Shown: positions 7,584 through 15,692 of the stretch, piece by piece
Layout: the number at the start of each line of letters is the position of its first letter
Numbering within the stretch: position 1 is the stretch's first letter
NCBI GenBank assembly: GCA_017407705.1
Contig: JAFQWA010000025.1
Location: 1 to 37,859 of the forward strand
DNA: 37,859 bases
From: Clostridia bacterium
Lineage (GTDB): Bacteria; Bacillota; Clostridia; Oscillospirales; Acutalibacteraceae
Direction of reading: 5' to 3'
Position numbers and translations under genes: made by a program
Notes under the pieces: model-generated
Told to the model about the DNA's origin: nothing
What the model saw: only the letters and a program-made list of their open reading frames with translations
Database searches by the model: none

Positions 7584-8536
7584 TTAGTGGAGAAAAGGAA
7601 ATAGGCGGATATTTCGGGTTGGAGAGCTTTAGCGGGAAAGAATATTATAACGATTTAGTTAGGGTTAATTCCGGAAGAAATGCTCTTCTTTATATACTTA
7701 AAGCACGAAATGTAAAGAAACTTTATGTTCCGTTTTTTCTTTGTGATACAGTGTATAAACTTTGTGAGAGAGAAGGATATTCCTACGAGTTTTATTCTGT
7801 AGATGAAAATTTTCATCCGATCTTTGACCGGCAATTAGGTCTTGATGAATATTTGTATATTATAAATTATTACGGACAAATTGATAATCAACAAGTTCTG
7901 CTGTTTAAAGAAAAATACAAAAACATTATATTTGATAATGTTCAGGCGTTTTTTCAACGGCCTATATTAGGAGTAGATACTGTATATTCTTGCCGAAAGT
8001 TTTTTGGTGTTCCTGATGGCGGATATGTTTCTACCGATGCAATTTTATCTGAAAAATTGCCAATAGCTTCATCTAAAGATAGAATGAAGCATATTTTAGG
8101 AAGATTTGAGGAAACAGGCTCAGCCTATTACGACGATTTTCAGCAAAACGATGAGCGCTTTTATCAAGATGAACTCAAACAGATGTCTTTATTGACAGCC
8201 AATATTTTAAGAGCAGTAGATTATGAGGCTGTGCGTGATAAGAGAAATGATAATTACGCTATACTTGCCAAGGATTTGGATAAGTATAACAAATTAAAGC
8301 TATCTGTCCCTAACGGCCCGTATTGTTACCCATTCTATCATGAAAACGGTATGGAGATAAAACGTAAACTTGCTGCAAAAAAGATATATGTGGCTACTCT
8401 CTGGCCAAATGTTTTCGACTGTGGTGATGAGCTGGCTAAGGATTATGCTGCCAATATTTTGCCGTTGCCCTGTGATCAGCGTTATGGTAAAGAGGAAATG
8501 CAAATTATATTAAATGAAATTTTAGAAAATAAATAA
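7580..8536 (+). CDS. Short DegT/DnrJ/EryC1-type PLP-dependent aminotransferase-like protein
   Basis: This 318-aa fold-type-I PLP protein aligns by motif with DegT-family sugar aminotransferases. RVNSGRNALLYILK corresponds to the phosphate-binding SGT-A-L region, IIFDNVQAFF carries the aspartate that contacts the pyridine nitrogen, and YSCRKFFGVPDGGY holds the presumptive Schiff-base lysine and the following glycines. It is shorter than usual DegT members (about 360-400 aa), lacking much of the N-terminal helix region and part of the C-terminal domain. Substrate and partner choice may therefore differ. It overlaps the preceding ATP-grasp gene by 4 nt, implying a joint pathway such as amino-acid or amino-sugar modification. 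That pathway is inference. Confidence 0.78.
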   Translation: MISGEKEIGGYFGLESFSGKEYYNDLVRVNSGRNALLYILKARNVKKLYVPFFLCDTVYKLCEREGYSYEFYSVDENFHPIFDRQLGLDEYLYIINYYGQIDNQQVLLFKEKYKNIIFDNVQAFFQRPILGVDTVYSCRKFFGVPDGGYVSTDAILSEKLPIASSKDRMKHILGRFEETGSAYYDDFQQNDERFYQDELKQMSLLTANILRAVDYEAVRDKRNDNYAILAKDLDKYNKLKLSVPNGPYCYPFYHENGMEIKRKLAAKKIYVATLWPNVFDCGDELAKDYAANILPLPCDQRYGKEEMQIILNEILENK

Positions 8537-8540
8537 ATTA

Positions 8541-8577
8541 AAACCCCCGTCTTTGTTGCAATGACGGGGGTTTGTTT
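8541..8577. terminator. Bidirectional terminator between convergent genes
   Basis: AACCCCCGTC and GACGGGGGTT form a GC-rich stem with an 11-nt loop. T-rich tails lie on both strands, so it serves the DegT-like gene (+) and the LysR gene (-). Confidence 0.88.
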
Positions 8578-8579
8578 TG

Positions 8580-9482
8580 CTATATTTGTTTAGTTAAAAG
8601 GTCTATGGCATATTTTGCGTATTCCGAAATGTACTGACCTCTGCGGGTTATTATAACCGGCTGACGGGAATAGACGCTGTGCTTTAATGTGAATAGATCA
8701 ACCGTGTTCGGTGTTTTGATATGCTCCACAAACTGTAAGGGCAGCAGGGTAGCGCCGATACCTTCAAGGCACATAGCACAAGCGGTGCTGATTCCCACAA
8801 CTTCCATAGTGACGTTGGGTGAAAAGTCAGCGGCGGCACAGCTTTTTTCAAGCAGCTGACGCATTTCCTGAGCTCTGCTGACCGATACAAAGGGCAGGTG
8901 CTTGCAATCCTTAAGGTCTATCTGGGGCAGACGCTCACCGGGTACTGTGGGAAGGTCTGCTGACATGGATTTTGGCACAGCCAAAACCAAAGTATCGGGT
9001 TCAATGGGGGTAATGTCCAGCACAGACTCGTCCACCGGCAGATTAACAACAGCCAGATCATATTTACCCTCAGCGGTTTCCTTACGCAGCTGATCACTAC
9101 CTGCTTCCTGTAAGGTTATCTGCACATAGGGGTATTTTTGCTGTATTTTCTTGGCGATCTTAGGAATCAAATAAAGACTGCGGAAAGGGGAGATACCTAT
9201 TACCAAACGTCCACGCTTTCCTGATTTAAACTCTTCCATAGATTTTATCAACTGATCTTCCTGATACAACAGCTTCTCAGCCTCTTGGAAAAAGTGCTCT
9301 CCTGCAGGAGTAACAGTAAGGGGAACAGTGTTTCTGTCAAACAGTTTAACGCCCAATTCGTTTTCCAAATTAAGTATCTGCTTACTCAGGGCAGGTTGAG
9401 TTATGCCCAGTTGCTCTGCCACCTGAGAGAAGTTTAAGCATTTGGAAAGCTCTATTGCATATTGCAGCTGACGGGTATTCAT
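8580..9482 (-). CDS. LysR-family transcriptional regulator
   Basis: This 300-aa protein begins MNTRQLQYAIELSKCLNFS, a standard LysR N-terminal winged helix-turn-helix with recognition segment LGITQPALSKQILNLENELG. It is followed by a periplasmic-binding-protein-like effector domain (RLVIGISPFRSLYLIPKIA onward). I chose the start at 9482 over the upstream in-frame codon at 9518 because AAAGGTGAAG lies correctly in front of it and the protein then starts like other family members. It is divergent from the DctM-like permease gene at 9695, the usual arrangement for a LysR factor that controls its neighbour in response to the transported compound. The effector is unknown. Confidence 0.93.
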   Translation of the reverse strand: MNTRQLQYAIELSKCLNFSQVAEQLGITQPALSKQILNLENELGVKLFDRNTVPLTVTPAGEHFFQEAEKLLYQEDQLIKSMEEFKSGKRGRLVIGISPFRSLYLIPKIAKKIQQKYPYVQITLQEAGSDQLRKETAEGKYDLAVVNLPVDESVLDITPIEPDTLVLAVPKSMSADLPTVPGERLPQIDLKDCKHLPFVSVSRAQEMRQLLEKSCAAADFSPNVTMEVVGISTACAMCLEGIGATLLPLQFVEHIKTPNTVDLFTLKHSVYSRQPVIITRRGQYISEYAKYAIDLLTKQI

Positions 9483-9529
9483 ATATACTTCACCTTTCGG
9501 AATATGGTTTAAACACACTGTTATATTTT

Positions 9530-9558
9530 ATAATACTCGTTTGTTTTAGTTTTTTCAA
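9530..9558 (-). promoter_or_regulatory. Promoter for the LysR gene (minus strand)
   Basis: Reading the minus strand, TTGAAA (9558-9553), a 17-nt spacer and TATTAT (9535-9530). The 9483-9694 intergenic region is AT-rich and probably contains the LysR operator (T-N11-A type), but no single site stands out. Confidence 0.6.
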
Positions 9559-9610
9559 GTAAAATAAAAATCATTGTTTGGCATAACAGTAAAAAAATAT
9601 GAAAAAGCTA

Positions 9611-9638
9611 TTGACAAATCAAAAATTACGTGTATAAT
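9611..9638 (+). promoter_or_regulatory. Promoter for the DctM-like transporter operon
   Basis: TTGACA (9611-9616), a 16-nt spacer and TATAAT (9633-9638). The -35 and -10 are both consensus, and the site is divergent from the LysR promoter about 55 nt away. Confidence 0.82.
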
Positions 9639-9694
9639 ATAACTTGTTGGTAATAACAATTATAACTAAAAACGAAACGAAAGGAGTAAATCAG

Positions 9695-11053
9695 ATGCCT
9701 TCATCCTTGATTTATCTGGGCATTATGCTTGCAGTGATCATTGTATGGTTTGTATTGGTGAAAAGACCTGTATATGAAGCAGTTTTATTGAGCTTTTTAC
9801 TGTTACTTACCATCACCGGCACTTGGGGCAACGTATTGACTTACATTGATGATGCCTTATCCACATCACTTTTGTATTCAATGGTAGCCTTTGTAGCAAT
9901 GTCCATACTTTTAACCAAAACTAAAATTATCGATAGCTGTATAGCAGTTATCCTGTCACTTATCGGTCGTGTTAGCGGCGGTGCGGGATACGCAGCGGTT
10001 GTTGCAAGTAGCTTTATGGGTGCTTTGTCAGGCTCAGGCCCAGGAAACGTTATGGCGACCGGTGCTATCACCATTCCTGCTATGAAACGTTCGGGATTTC
10101 CTGCTGAGCTTGCCGCTAACATTGAAAGCAACTCCAGCTATATGGGTAATATGATCCCACCTTCATCCAATATCGTAGCAGCACTGGGCGCGTTTACAGC
10201 CGTTTACCCTGAGCTTAATATGACCACAGGTCAGTTCTGGATTGTTTTGTGGGGTATTGCTATCTGGTTTATTTTGCAAAGACTTATAATGGTATGGAGC
10301 TTTTGCAAGTATTACAAGGTTAAGCCTATGCCCAAGGAAGAACTGCCTAATTTAAAACAAACCCTTAAAGAGGGTTGGCAAGGACTTCTTTTGCCCGTTA
10401 TAATCCTGCTTCCTTTTGTTTTGGATTATTTATTTAAAGCTAATTTCTTCACAGAGCGTTTGGGTGCAACCGGTGCTAAACATCTTTCAAGCTCAATTTT
10501 GCTGTTCATCGGCGGTTTGGCTGCTATGTACGCTTGTTTGGTAGCGAAGGATAAATCGGTAGTTAAGATCCAAAATCTCGCTAAAATGTTTGGCGATGCA
10601 GCCAAGACTATTGCACCTGCTATCGGCGTTTGTGTGTTCGGTTATATGATCGGCTCACTGTTCAGCGACTTAAACGTTGCAGAAGAAATGGGACAGATCA
10701 TTATAAATTGGAACTTCGGTAAATTTGGTACAGTACTTGCTATCTGTGCAATAACCTGCTTTATGGGTATGGTAGTTCCCGGATCATCCTTGGTAGTTAT
10801 CTTCGGACCTATGTTCATCAGCGTTTTGGCAGGAGTAGGATGCAACCCCTTGTTGGTTGCGGCAATGCTGCCTTGCATTTGCGGTGTTATGTGCGGTATT
10901 ACTCCGCCTTTAGGACTGGGTATGTACGCAGGTATGACCTTGGCTGAGTCGGATTTCAAAAAGACCTTTAACAATAACCTGTGGTGGGTTGCCGCACAGT
11001 TTATTCTTCAGGTGGTCGTTCTTATGGGCTGGTTGCCTATTTTAGGTCTGTAA
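9695..11053 (+). CDS. TRAP-type (DctM-like) large permease
   Basis: This 452-aa, roughly 11-12 TM membrane protein carries the DctM/TRAP-T large-subunit signature: GALSGSGPGNVMATGAITIP, then MKRSGFPAELAANIES and MGNMIPPSSNIV. A second similar half appears later (MGMVVPGSSLVVIFGPMF, GVMCGITPPLGLGMYAGM). TRAP permeases import organic acids or similar solutes using a Na+ or H+ gradient with a solute-binding protein. I start at the ATG at 9695 because AAAGGAG (9680-9686) precedes it. The TTG at 9644 would place the start within the leader and add a non-hydrophobic tail. No binding protein (DctP) or typical 4-TM DctQ is nearby; the next gene is a 2-TM candidate partner. The substrate is probably sensed by the divergent LysR factor. 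Confidence 0.87.
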   Translation: MPSSLIYLGIMLAVIIVWFVLVKRPVYEAVLLSFLLLLTITGTWGNVLTYIDDALSTSLLYSMVAFVAMSILLTKTKIIDSCIAVILSLIGRVSGGAGYAAVVASSFMGALSGSGPGNVMATGAITIPAMKRSGFPAELAANIESNSSYMGNMIPPSSNIVAALGAFTAVYPELNMTTGQFWIVLWGIAIWFILQRLIMVWSFCKYYKVKPMPKEELPNLKQTLKEGWQGLLLPVIILLPFVLDYLFKANFFTERLGATGAKHLSSSILLFIGGLAAMYACLVAKDKSVVKIQNLAKMFGDAAKTIAPAIGVCVFGYMIGSLFSDLNVAEEMGQIIINWNFGKFGTVLAICAITCFMGMVVPGSSLVVIFGPMFISVLAGVGCNPLLVAAMLPCICGVMCGITPPLGLGMYAGMTLAESDFKKTFNNNLWWVAAQFILQVVVLMGWLPILGL

Positions 11054-11065
11054 GGAGGTAGCACG

Positions 11066-11359
11066 ATGAAAGAAATATTAAAGAAAATTTCAGCTGTGCT
11101 GAGAACTGTATTCGGCTACGGAATAATGATATGTCTGTTTGCCGGCGGACTGACCTTCTTCGGTTATTTGGCAGCACTTATTATCGGCGGCCAAACAGCT
11201 ACAGCAATTTGCGTGTTTATTTATAAAACCATTATTCCCGTTATAATTTATGCATCTACTATCTTAGTTTTATTAGGACTGGTAGTTATGTATTTAAACG
11301 GAGAAACCGCTTTGACTGCAGATAAAAAGAAGGCATCAAAGCACAAAGGTGAGCTTTAA
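11066..11359 (+). CDS. Small two-TM membrane protein, probable partner of the DctM-like permease
   Basis: This 97-aa protein has hydrophobic helices at about residues 17-42 and 47-77 (or two long hairpins) and a Lys-rich cytoplasmic tail (DKKKASKHKGEL). It starts 12 nt after the permease stop with GGAGG in front of the ATG, so it is co-transcribed and probably translated in step. Its position and size suggest a reduced small subunit analogous to DctQ, which is normally about 160 aa with four TM helices. The sequence does not obviously match DctQ, so this role is inferred from context. Confidence 0.75.
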   Translation: MKEILKKISAVLRTVFGYGIMICLFAGGLTFFGYLAALIIGGQTATAICVFIYKTIIPVIIYASTILVLLGLVVMYLNGETALTADKKKASKHKGEL

Positions 11360-11381
11360 TCAGCTATATAACTGTATAAAT

Positions 11382-11420
11382 AAAAATCTGCTTTCTTTTT
11401 AAAAAGAGGGCAGATTTTTT
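11382..11420 (+). terminator. Rho-independent terminator of the transporter operon
   Basis: AAAAATCTGC and GCAGATTTTTT pair across an A/T-rich inner stem, followed by a T run. Confidence 0.85.
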
Positions 11421-11464
11421 GCATTTTTTTGTCAAAAACGGCAAAATCCTCATACTCTAAATTG

Positions 11465-11493
11465 TTGACATAAACAGCTATATAATATATAAT
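11465..11493 (+). promoter_or_regulatory. Consensus promoter of the rnf operon
   Basis: TTGACA (11465-11470), a 17-nt spacer and TATAAT (11488-11493), both perfect. The leader to rnfC is about 95 nt with no evident attenuator, which points to strong constitutive expression. Confidence 0.88.
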
Positions 11494-11594
11494 AAATAAC
11501 ATGAATAATGGGGTAAATTTGGGCTGAATTTTATCAGCATTATTCTGCTAATTTTATTTTAATGAAAATTAACTTGAGAAAGGTAGTAAAATAA

Positions 11595-12905
11595 ATGGCT
11601 TTTTATCTTAAAGGAGCTAAAGTTCCTCATAAAAAGAGCACATCGGGTATGTCTGCCATTAGAATAGATGCACCTAAAACAGTGACAATTCCCACTGTAA
11701 TGCACATCGGTGCACCTGCTACACCTGTTGTTAAAGCAGGGGATAGTGTGCAGGTTGGTACCTTGATTGCTGAGCAAAACGGGGTTATATCTTCTCCTAT
11801 CTACTCCAGCGTTTCAGGTACTGTTAAGAGCGTGGCAGAGGTTTTGCTGTCCAGCGGTAAAAATGTACCTGCCATAACCATTGAGTCTGACGGTGAGATG
11901 ACTGTAAACAGTGAGATTAAACCGCCGGTGGTAAATTCCAGAGAGGACTTAGTTAACGCCGTTAAACAGAGCGGTATAGTAGGTCTGGGCGGTGCAGGAT
12001 TCCCCACTTATGTGAAATACGGTGCTGATAAGCCCTTGGATATTCAGGAGCTGATTATCAACGGTGCGGAGTGTGAGCCTTACATCACCAGCGATTCGGT
12101 TAATATGATCGACAATGCTGAGGATATTGCTTTTGCTATAGATAATCTTGTTAAATATCTTAATATCAAAAAGGTTATTATCGGTATTGAAAAGAATAAA
12201 CCTAAAGCTATCGAGAGTATGAATAAGATAGCTGATAGTAGGGAAAACGTTCAGGTTAAGGTTTTACCCACCCTTTATCCCCAAGGTGCTGAAAAGGTTC
12301 TGGTTTATCATACCACCGGTAAGACTATAGCTTTAGGTAAACTGCCTATAGACGTAGGCTGCGTTGTGAACAACGTTACAACCATAGCCGCTATCGGCCG
12401 TTACCTTAAAACAGGTATGCCGCTGGTTGAAAAGTGCATCACTGTTGACGGTAGTGCCGTTAAAGAGCCGAAAAACGTGATAGTGCCTATCGGTACTGCT
12501 TTAAAAGACGTTTTCGAGTTTTGCGGCGGATTTAAGGCTGAGCCTAAAAAGGTGTTGTACGGCGGCCCTATGATGGGAATTTCCGTTCCCGATTTAGACG
12601 TGCCTGTGCTTAAAAACACCAACGCTGTTTTGGCATTTGCCGAAAAGCAGGTCAACTCACCTAAGGCTACTGCTTGTATCAGATGCGGCGGTTGTACTAA
12701 CCGTTGTCCTTTTGGCATTGATCCCAGTGCCATTGCAAGGGCATATAAGAAAAACGACACTGAGGCCCTTGAGAAATTGGGTGTGGAGCTTTGTATGGAG
12801 TGTGGATGCTGTACATTTGCCTGTCCTGCAAAACGCCCCTTGGTTCAGACTAATAAATTAGCAAAAGCTGCACTGCGTGTGGCAAAGGCAAAGGAGGCAA
12901 AATAA
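11595..12905 (+). CDS. rnfC: Rnf electron transport complex subunit C
   Basis: This is the 436-aa membrane-peripheral subunit that carries the NADH/FMN site where NAD+ is reduced. LGGAGFPTYVKYG (131-143) is the nucleotide/FMN-binding glycine motif. Two [4Fe-4S] motifs, CIRCGGCTNRCP and CMECGCCTFACP, follow near residues 365-415 and pass electrons. The N-terminal part (residues 1-110) has the biotin-like/barrel-sandwich look of RnfC. The ATG follows GAGAAAGGTAG. It is the first gene of an uninterrupted C-D-G-E-A-B operon, the order found in clostridial ion-pumping Rnf complexes (ferredoxin:NAD+ oxidoreductase). The long Ala-rich C-terminal extension of proteobacterial RnfC is absent, as expected for Firmicutes. 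Confidence 0.97.
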   Translation: MAFYLKGAKVPHKKSTSGMSAIRIDAPKTVTIPTVMHIGAPATPVVKAGDSVQVGTLIAEQNGVISSPIYSSVSGTVKSVAEVLLSSGKNVPAITIESDGEMTVNSEIKPPVVNSREDLVNAVKQSGIVGLGGAGFPTYVKYGADKPLDIQELIINGAECEPYITSDSVNMIDNAEDIAFAIDNLVKYLNIKKVIIGIEKNKPKAIESMNKIADSRENVQVKVLPTLYPQGAEKVLVYHTTGKTIALGKLPIDVGCVVNNVTTIAAIGRYLKTGMPLVEKCITVDGSAVKEPKNVIVPIGTALKDVFEFCGGFKAEPKKVLYGGPMMGISVPDLDVPVLKNTNAVLAFAEKQVNSPKATACIRCGGCTNRCPFGIDPSAIARAYKKNDTEALEKLGVELCMECGCCTFACPAKRPLVQTNKLAKAALRVAKAKEAK

Positions 12906-12907
12906 AT

Positions 12908-13831
12908 ATGGATAACAAATTGCATATTTCAATATCACCACATATCCATAGCGGTGCATCCACTCAGAGAATAATGTTAGATGTTATAATCGCTTTGCTT
13001 CCCGCCACTGTTGCAGGATGTATTTTGTTCGGGTTAAGAGCCCTTGCTGTTGTGGCAGTTTGTGTTGTTGCGGCAGTGCTTTCTGAGTTTTTGTTTAACC
13101 TTATCATTAAAAAAGAGCAGACTGTGGGGGACTTAAGTGCTGTAGTAACCGGCTTACTGTTAGCCCTTAACTTACCTGCAAACATACCCTTGTGGCAGGC
13201 AGCAGTTGGTTCGGTTTTTGCCATTGTTATCGTTAAATGTATATTCGGCGGTATCGGTTGCAACCTTGTAAACCCTGCTATTACTGCCCGTGTGTTTATG
13301 CTGGTGGCTTTCGGCACTATGGCAAAAGCGGCTTTCCCGCTGGACGCTGTGTCTTCAGCAACACCTCTTGTTCAGTTGGCAGAGGGCAATACACCTTCAA
13401 TGCTTGACTTGTTTATGGGTAACGTGGGTGGTGCTATCGGTGAGACCAGTGCATTAGCACTTGTTATCGGCGGTGTGTATCTTTTAGTCCGCCGTGTTAT
13501 CACTTGGCACATTCCAGTGGCGTTTATCGGAACTGTGTTTGTAATGAGCTTCCTTTTAGACGGCTTTGACGTAATGGCTGCTCTTTTATGGATACTTTCA
13601 GGCGGTTTGTTCTTAGGTGCCTTCTTTATGGCTACCGATTACGTGACCTCACCGCCCACAAAGTGGGGTAAGATCATTTTCGGTATCGGCGCCGGACTTA
13701 TTACAATACTTATCCGTTTTTACGGCAACTATCCCGAGGGTGTATCCTTTGGAATACTTATGATGAACATACTTAATCCATATATTGAGTCTTGGACTCC
13801 CAGAAAGCTGTTTGGAGGGAAGAACTCATGA
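12908..13831 (+). CDS. rnfD: Rnf complex subunit D
   Basis: This 307-aa polytopic subunit is homologous to NqrB. It lies 2 nt after rnfC. The segment SSATPL (149-154) contains Thr152, which corresponds to the residue that receives covalent FMN in RnfD/NqrB. GIGCNLVNPAITARVFMLV is the conserved helix preceding it. Hydrophobic helices fill most of the chain, and FMATDYVTSPPTKWGK near the C-terminus is another family hallmark. Within the complex it carries electrons across the membrane and is thought to help form the ion path. ApbE, encoded at 19160, is the expected flavin transferase. Its stop overlaps the start of rnfG (ATGA). Confidence 0.96.
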   Translation: MDNKLHISISPHIHSGASTQRIMLDVIIALLPATVAGCILFGLRALAVVAVCVVAAVLSEFLFNLIIKKEQTVGDLSAVVTGLLLALNLPANIPLWQAAVGSVFAIVIVKCIFGGIGCNLVNPAITARVFMLVAFGTMAKAAFPLDAVSSATPLVQLAEGNTPSMLDLFMGNVGGAIGETSALALVIGGVYLLVRRVITWHIPVAFIGTVFVMSFLLDGFDVMAALLWILSGGLFLGAFFMATDYVTSPPTKWGKIIFGIGAGLITILIRFYGNYPEGVSFGILMMNILNPYIESWTPRKLFGGKNS

Positions 13832-15000
13832 AAAAACATATAAAAAGCGTTATTTCGTTAACTGCAATATGTGCAGTGGTTTCTATCTTAATGGCAGTTG
13901 TAAACAGTGTTACAGCTCCCATTATAAAGAAGCAGGAAGATGCGGCAGCCAATCAGGCGTTGACTATTGTGTTGCCAAACGGTGAAGGCTTTGAGAAAAT
14001 GGATATTTCATCCTTTACTCTGCCTGATACCGTAACTGAGGTTTACAGCGAGAAAAACGGCGGATACGTTTTCAAGCTGACCACCGCCGGTTATGCTCCC
14101 GGATTTGTAATTATGTGCGGTGTGGATGCTGAGGGCAACGTGGCAGGTACTACCTGCATTGCCAGTGGCGAAACTTTAGGTGAAGAAGGTAAGTACGGCG
14201 AGAAGTTAGTAGGTGCAAAGCTTGACAGCATTGACGGTGTTGATACTGTGGCAGGTGCCACCAGAACTACTTTGGCTTACCGTAACGCCGTTAAGGATGC
14301 TCTTAACGCTAAGATTATCTTAGGCGGTGGCTCAGTGGATCTGAGAACCGAGGAAGAGATACTGGCTGACAATCTTAGCGGGGCTTTACCTGCTGCTGAA
14401 GGTAAGTTTACAAAGGTATTCATAGTTGAAGTTATTGACGAAAGCATTTCTAAGGTTTACAGTGCTGATAACAAGTCAGGCTTTGTGTTTGTTGTAGGTG
14501 ATGCTTTTATTGCTACTGACGCTGAGGGCAACGTAACCTCAGAGGCTGCAGAGGATGTAAAAACCAAGGTGACCAATGCTGCTGAAAAGATAATAAACAG
14601 CACAGTAGAAGAGGTTGATATTTCAGGCTATGAGGATATGCCCGCTCAGGTAAGAAAAGCTTACAAGACCGATAGCGGCAACTATCTGTTTGAGCTTCGT
14701 GCCGCAGGTTACGGCATAAACGGTGATTATCACACCTCAGGCGAATATATTTATCTGCGTGTGTCTGCAACTGCTGAGGGCAAGATAATTGATTGCGAAA
14801 CCACCTCTCAAAGCGAGACTGACGGTATCGGTTCAGTTTGTGCAGAGGAGTCTTTCTACGGTCAGTTTGACGGTAAAGACGAAAGCACCTACAAGGATAT
14901 TGACGCTATCAGCGGCGCTACTATAACAACTAACGGATACAAGACTGCAGTATCTAAAGTATTTGCAGCAATTAAACTTTTGGAAGGAGATGCCCGGTAA
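13828..15000 (+). CDS. rnfG: Rnf complex subunit G, extended with two FMN-attachment motifs
   Basis: RnfG is the extracytoplasmic FMN-carrying subunit, anchored by one N-terminal helix (about residues 8-28, VISLTAICAVVSILMAVV). I chose ATG 13828 (after GGAGGGAAG, overlapping the rnfD stop) rather than the in-frame codon at 13792. The protein is 390 aa, about twice the usual 190-210. It contains two FMN-binding-domain units: residues ~35-165 ending in AGAT (Thr145) and ~270-385 ending in SGAT (Thr365). In between, ~195-262 is a shorter similar stretch (SGFVFVVGDAFIATDAEGNV) without the motif. Both Thr residues fit the ApbE target D-x-x-(S/A)GAT-x-T, so two covalent FMNs are possible. The duplication is read from the sequence; double flavinylation is inference. 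Confidence 0.93.
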   Translation: MKKHIKSVISLTAICAVVSILMAVVNSVTAPIIKKQEDAAANQALTIVLPNGEGFEKMDISSFTLPDTVTEVYSEKNGGYVFKLTTAGYAPGFVIMCGVDAEGNVAGTTCIASGETLGEEGKYGEKLVGAKLDSIDGVDTVAGATRTTLAYRNAVKDALNAKIILGGGSVDLRTEEEILADNLSGALPAAEGKFTKVFIVEVIDESISKVYSADNKSGFVFVVGDAFIATDAEGNVTSEAAEDVKTKVTNAAEKIINSTVEEVDISGYEDMPAQVRKAYKTDSGNYLFELRAAGYGINGDYHTSGEYIYLRVSATAEGKIIDCETTSQSETDGIGSVCAEESFYGQFDGKDESTYKDIDAISGATITTNGYKTAVSKVFAAIKLLEGDAR

Positions 15001-15692
15001 TGAACAAAAACAGTAATATGTCCATTTTGCTTAAGGGCATACTTCTTGAAAACCCCGTTTTCGTGTTGATATTAGGAACCTGCCCCACTCTTGCTACCAC
15101 CACATCGGTTATCGGTGCAATAGGTATGGGTTTGGCGGCCACAGCGGTTCTTATTTGCTCAAATATGGTTATTTCTCTTTTGAGAAAGGTTATTCCCGAC
15201 AGTGTGCGTATCCCTTGCTATATCGTTATCATAGCGGGATTTGTAACTATCGTTCAAATGGTGATCCACGCATACCTGCCCGAGCTTTACGAGCTTTTAG
15301 GTGTTTATCTGGCACTTATCACCGTTAACTGCATTATTTTGGGCAGAGCGGAGATGTTCGCAGGTAAAAACTCTGTTGGCAAGTCTGCTTTAGACGGTAT
15401 TGGTATGGGACTGGGCTTTACTCTTGCGTTGCTTTTGATTGCAACCGTAAGAGAGGTTATAGGACTTGGCAGCTTTGCAGGAATTGAAATTCCGTTCCTT
15501 GTTGATTACAAGATCGAGTTCTTCACCAAAGCTCCCGGCGGATTTTTGGTTTACGGCATTATGATCGCTGTTGTGTATAAGCTTACCCACGGCAAGGCTC
15601 CCTATAAAAAGGAAGCAGGATGTAAGGGTTGTCCTTCAGCGGCAATGTGTTCAGGTCACAGCTGCGAAGCTACAGCAAAGGAGGATATATAA
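15000..15692 (+). CDS. rnfE: Rnf complex subunit E
   Basis: This 230-aa membrane subunit is homologous to NqrD/RsxE. Its ATG shares one base with the rnfG stop. Family features include the N-terminal ENPVFVLILGTCPTLATTTS, with the conserved Cys in the first half-helix, and VNCIILGRAEMFA in the second half; RnfA and RnfE are inverted-topology paralogues. The paired cysteines of RnfA and RnfE form an intramembrane iron-sulfur centre in the related complex. The C-terminus is unusual, with a cytosolic Cys-rich tail GCKGCPSAAMCSGHSC holding four cysteines, which could bind a metal or an additional cluster. Confidence 0.96.
   Translation: MNKNSNMSILLKGILLENPVFVLILGTCPTLATTTSVIGAIGMGLAATAVLICSNMVISLLRKVIPDSVRIPCYIVIIAGFVTIVQMVIHAYLPELYELLGVYLALITVNCIILGRAEMFAGKNSVGKSALDGIGMGLGFTLALLLIATVREVIGLGSFAGIEIPFLVDYKIEFFTKAPGGFLVYGIMIAVVYKLTHGKAPYKKEAGCKGCPSAAMCSGHSCEATAKEDI

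Noticed and set aside
9644-9694. TTG start extending the DctM-like permease
   Set aside because: It lies just after the -10 element, without a ribosome site, whereas ATG 9695 has AAAGGAG.
11500-11594. Flavin or other riboswitch in the rnfC leader
   Set aside because: The leader is short and AT-rich, with no conserved FMN-riboswitch segments and no terminator or sequestering hairpin.
13792-13828. Earlier in-frame start for rnfG
   Set aside because: It lies inside rnfD, lacks a ribosome site, and would put a charged extension before the signal anchor.
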